This document shows, piece after piece, positions 63,402-64,000 of a stretch of DNA of 64,000 bases (within the stretch, counting starts at the first letter, position 1; every line of letters begins with the position of its first letter). Origin of the DNA: JBCCXL01 sp039191605 (GTDB taxonomy: Bacteria; Acidobacteriota; Thermoanaerobaculia; Multivoradales; JAHZIX01); NCBI GenBank assembly GCA_039191605.1, contig JBCCXL010000003.1, positions 248,001-312,000 of the forward strand, given 5' to 3'. The notes under the pieces are model-generated. The model saw nothing but the letters and a program-made list of their open reading frames with translations. It made no database searches and had not been told where the DNA came from. Both the position numbers and the translations under genes were made by a program.

Positions 63402-64000
63402 GGCGCCACGATGGACGGCAGCTTCACGCCCTCGCTGACGGGGAGCTTCGGGAGCTGGCGGAGCGCTACTCCCGCTGCACGGTAGACGTGGGCACGGGGG
63501 ACGGCCGCTTCGTGCTGCGGACGGCGCGGGAGGATGCCGATGTTTTGGTGATCGGCGTGGACGCGGTGGCGGACGGCCTCGCTCCCACCGCCCGCAAAGC
63601 GCAGCGCAAGGAAAAGAAGGGCGGCGCCCCTAACGCTCTCTTCCTCATTGCCGCGGCGGAGGATCTTCCCGGTCCCCTGGAGGGGCTGGCGGATCGAGTG
63701 ATGGTGAATTTCCCCTGGGGCTCCCTGATGCGGGGTCTGGTGCTGCCGACTCCGGCGCTGCTGCGGGGGCTGGCGGAGGTCGCGAAGCCCGGGGGAGAGC
63801 TGGTGGCTCTGCTCAATCTGAGCGTCTTCCAGGACGCCGACTATCTGCGACGTCTCGGTATCCCCACCGATCTCGAGGATCTCGAGCAACGTCTTCAGGG
63901 AGAAGAGTTTGCGGCCCGCTACGCGGCCAACGGCTGGGAGATTCTCGAGACTACGGCGCTGGCGGACGCCGTGCCTCACCGCACCACCTGGGGACAGAAA
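63398..64000 (+). CDS. KamB/NpmA-like 16S rRNA (adenine1408-N1)-methyltransferase, partial
   Basis: 201 residues visible with no stop before the window edge; family proteins have about 215-220. ATG at 63398 overlaps the upstream stop, with GGAGG seven bases earlier. SAM motif VDVGTGDGRFVLRTA (Asp30, Asp35), acidic loop IGVDAVADGL (Asp55), IAAAEDLP (Glu88) and MVNFPWGSLMRGL (Trp107) correspond closely to NpmA, in which Asp30, Asp55, Glu88 and Trp107 are the known key residues; a late Trp198 lies where NpmA has Trp197. KKGGAPNALFLIAAAEDLP is also near-identical in pattern. The enzyme would methylate N1 of A1408 in the decoding site, a change that confers aminoglycoside resistance where known. 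Confidence 0.88.
   Translation, partial: MRRHDGRQLHALADGELRELAERYSRCTVDVGTGDGRFVLRTAREDADVLVIGVDAVADGLAPTARKAQRKEKKGGAPNALFLIAAAEDLPGPLEGLADRVMVNFPWGSLMRGLVLPTPALLRGLAEVAKPGGELVALLNLSVFQDADYLRRLGIPTDLEDLEQRLQGEEFAARYAANGWEILETTALADAVPHRTTWGQK

Overview
This is a GC-rich bacterial chromosome segment with dense, mostly ATG-started genes, many four-base (ATGA) start/stop overlaps and clear Shine-Dalgarno sequences. The best taxonomic pointers are the C-terminus of a VWFA-related protein of the type expanded in Acidobacteriota (bases 1-156) and a duplicated FtsX-type orphan permease of the acidobacterial ADOP kind (22240-24744). I infer an acidobacterium, perhaps of the Thermoanaerobaculia/Holophagae side. 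No tRNA, rRNA, CRISPR array, prophage or insertion sequence was seen.

Layout. 0-2.8 kb: end of a VWFA-related gene, a secreted unknown, an orphan TRAP-type binding lipoprotein and a small TIR-like protein. 2.8-7.7 kb: a minus-strand iron module, fur then fbpA-fbpB-fbpC, with a perfect palindrome in front of fur and a hairpin between fbpA and fbpB. 7.9-10 kb: membrane protein and citrate synthase. 10.4-14.9 kb: a MacAB-like exporter (adaptor, ATPase, two FtsX permeases). 15.2-19.7 kb: queD-queE and aconitase. 19.9-24.7 kb: YqgE/AlgH-like protein, holin-like membrane protein, SDR, a small protein and the ADOP permease. 24.8-30.3 kb: a 1068-residue ATPase/TPR protein, a PqqB-like metallo-hydrolase and an unknown. 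30.4-32.1 kb: xseA-xseB. 32.6-43.2 kb: a same-strand cassette of OB-fold membrane protein, flotillin, a 1900-residue AAA+ ATPase and a NYN-LOTUS putative RNase with an acidic tail. 43.3-47.8 kb: DUF427 protein, a secreted eight-cysteine peptide with a large secreted partner, and exonuclease III. 47.8-53.7 kb: two tandem paralogues of an unknown family, NDH-2, a DAACS symporter and a GspG-like protein. 53.9-59.9 kb: rhomboid-like membrane protein, threonine/serine dehydratase and an ABC-2 exporter (ATPase plus two permeases). 60.2-64 kb: a secreted unknown, then a TlyA-like methyltransferase divergent from a DUF371/RsmI-like fusion and a KamB/NpmA-like 16S rRNA methyltransferase cut by the window end.

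The two most notable neighbourhoods are the last one and the flotillin cassette. In the last one, the three gene families are those that act on helix 44 of 16S rRNA around C1402, A1408 and C1409. In the flotillin cassette, a membrane scaffold and giant ATPase sit next to an RNase-like protein. A further window-wide peculiarity is that many spacers carry short, mutually unrelated tandem repeats (5 to 54 bp units).
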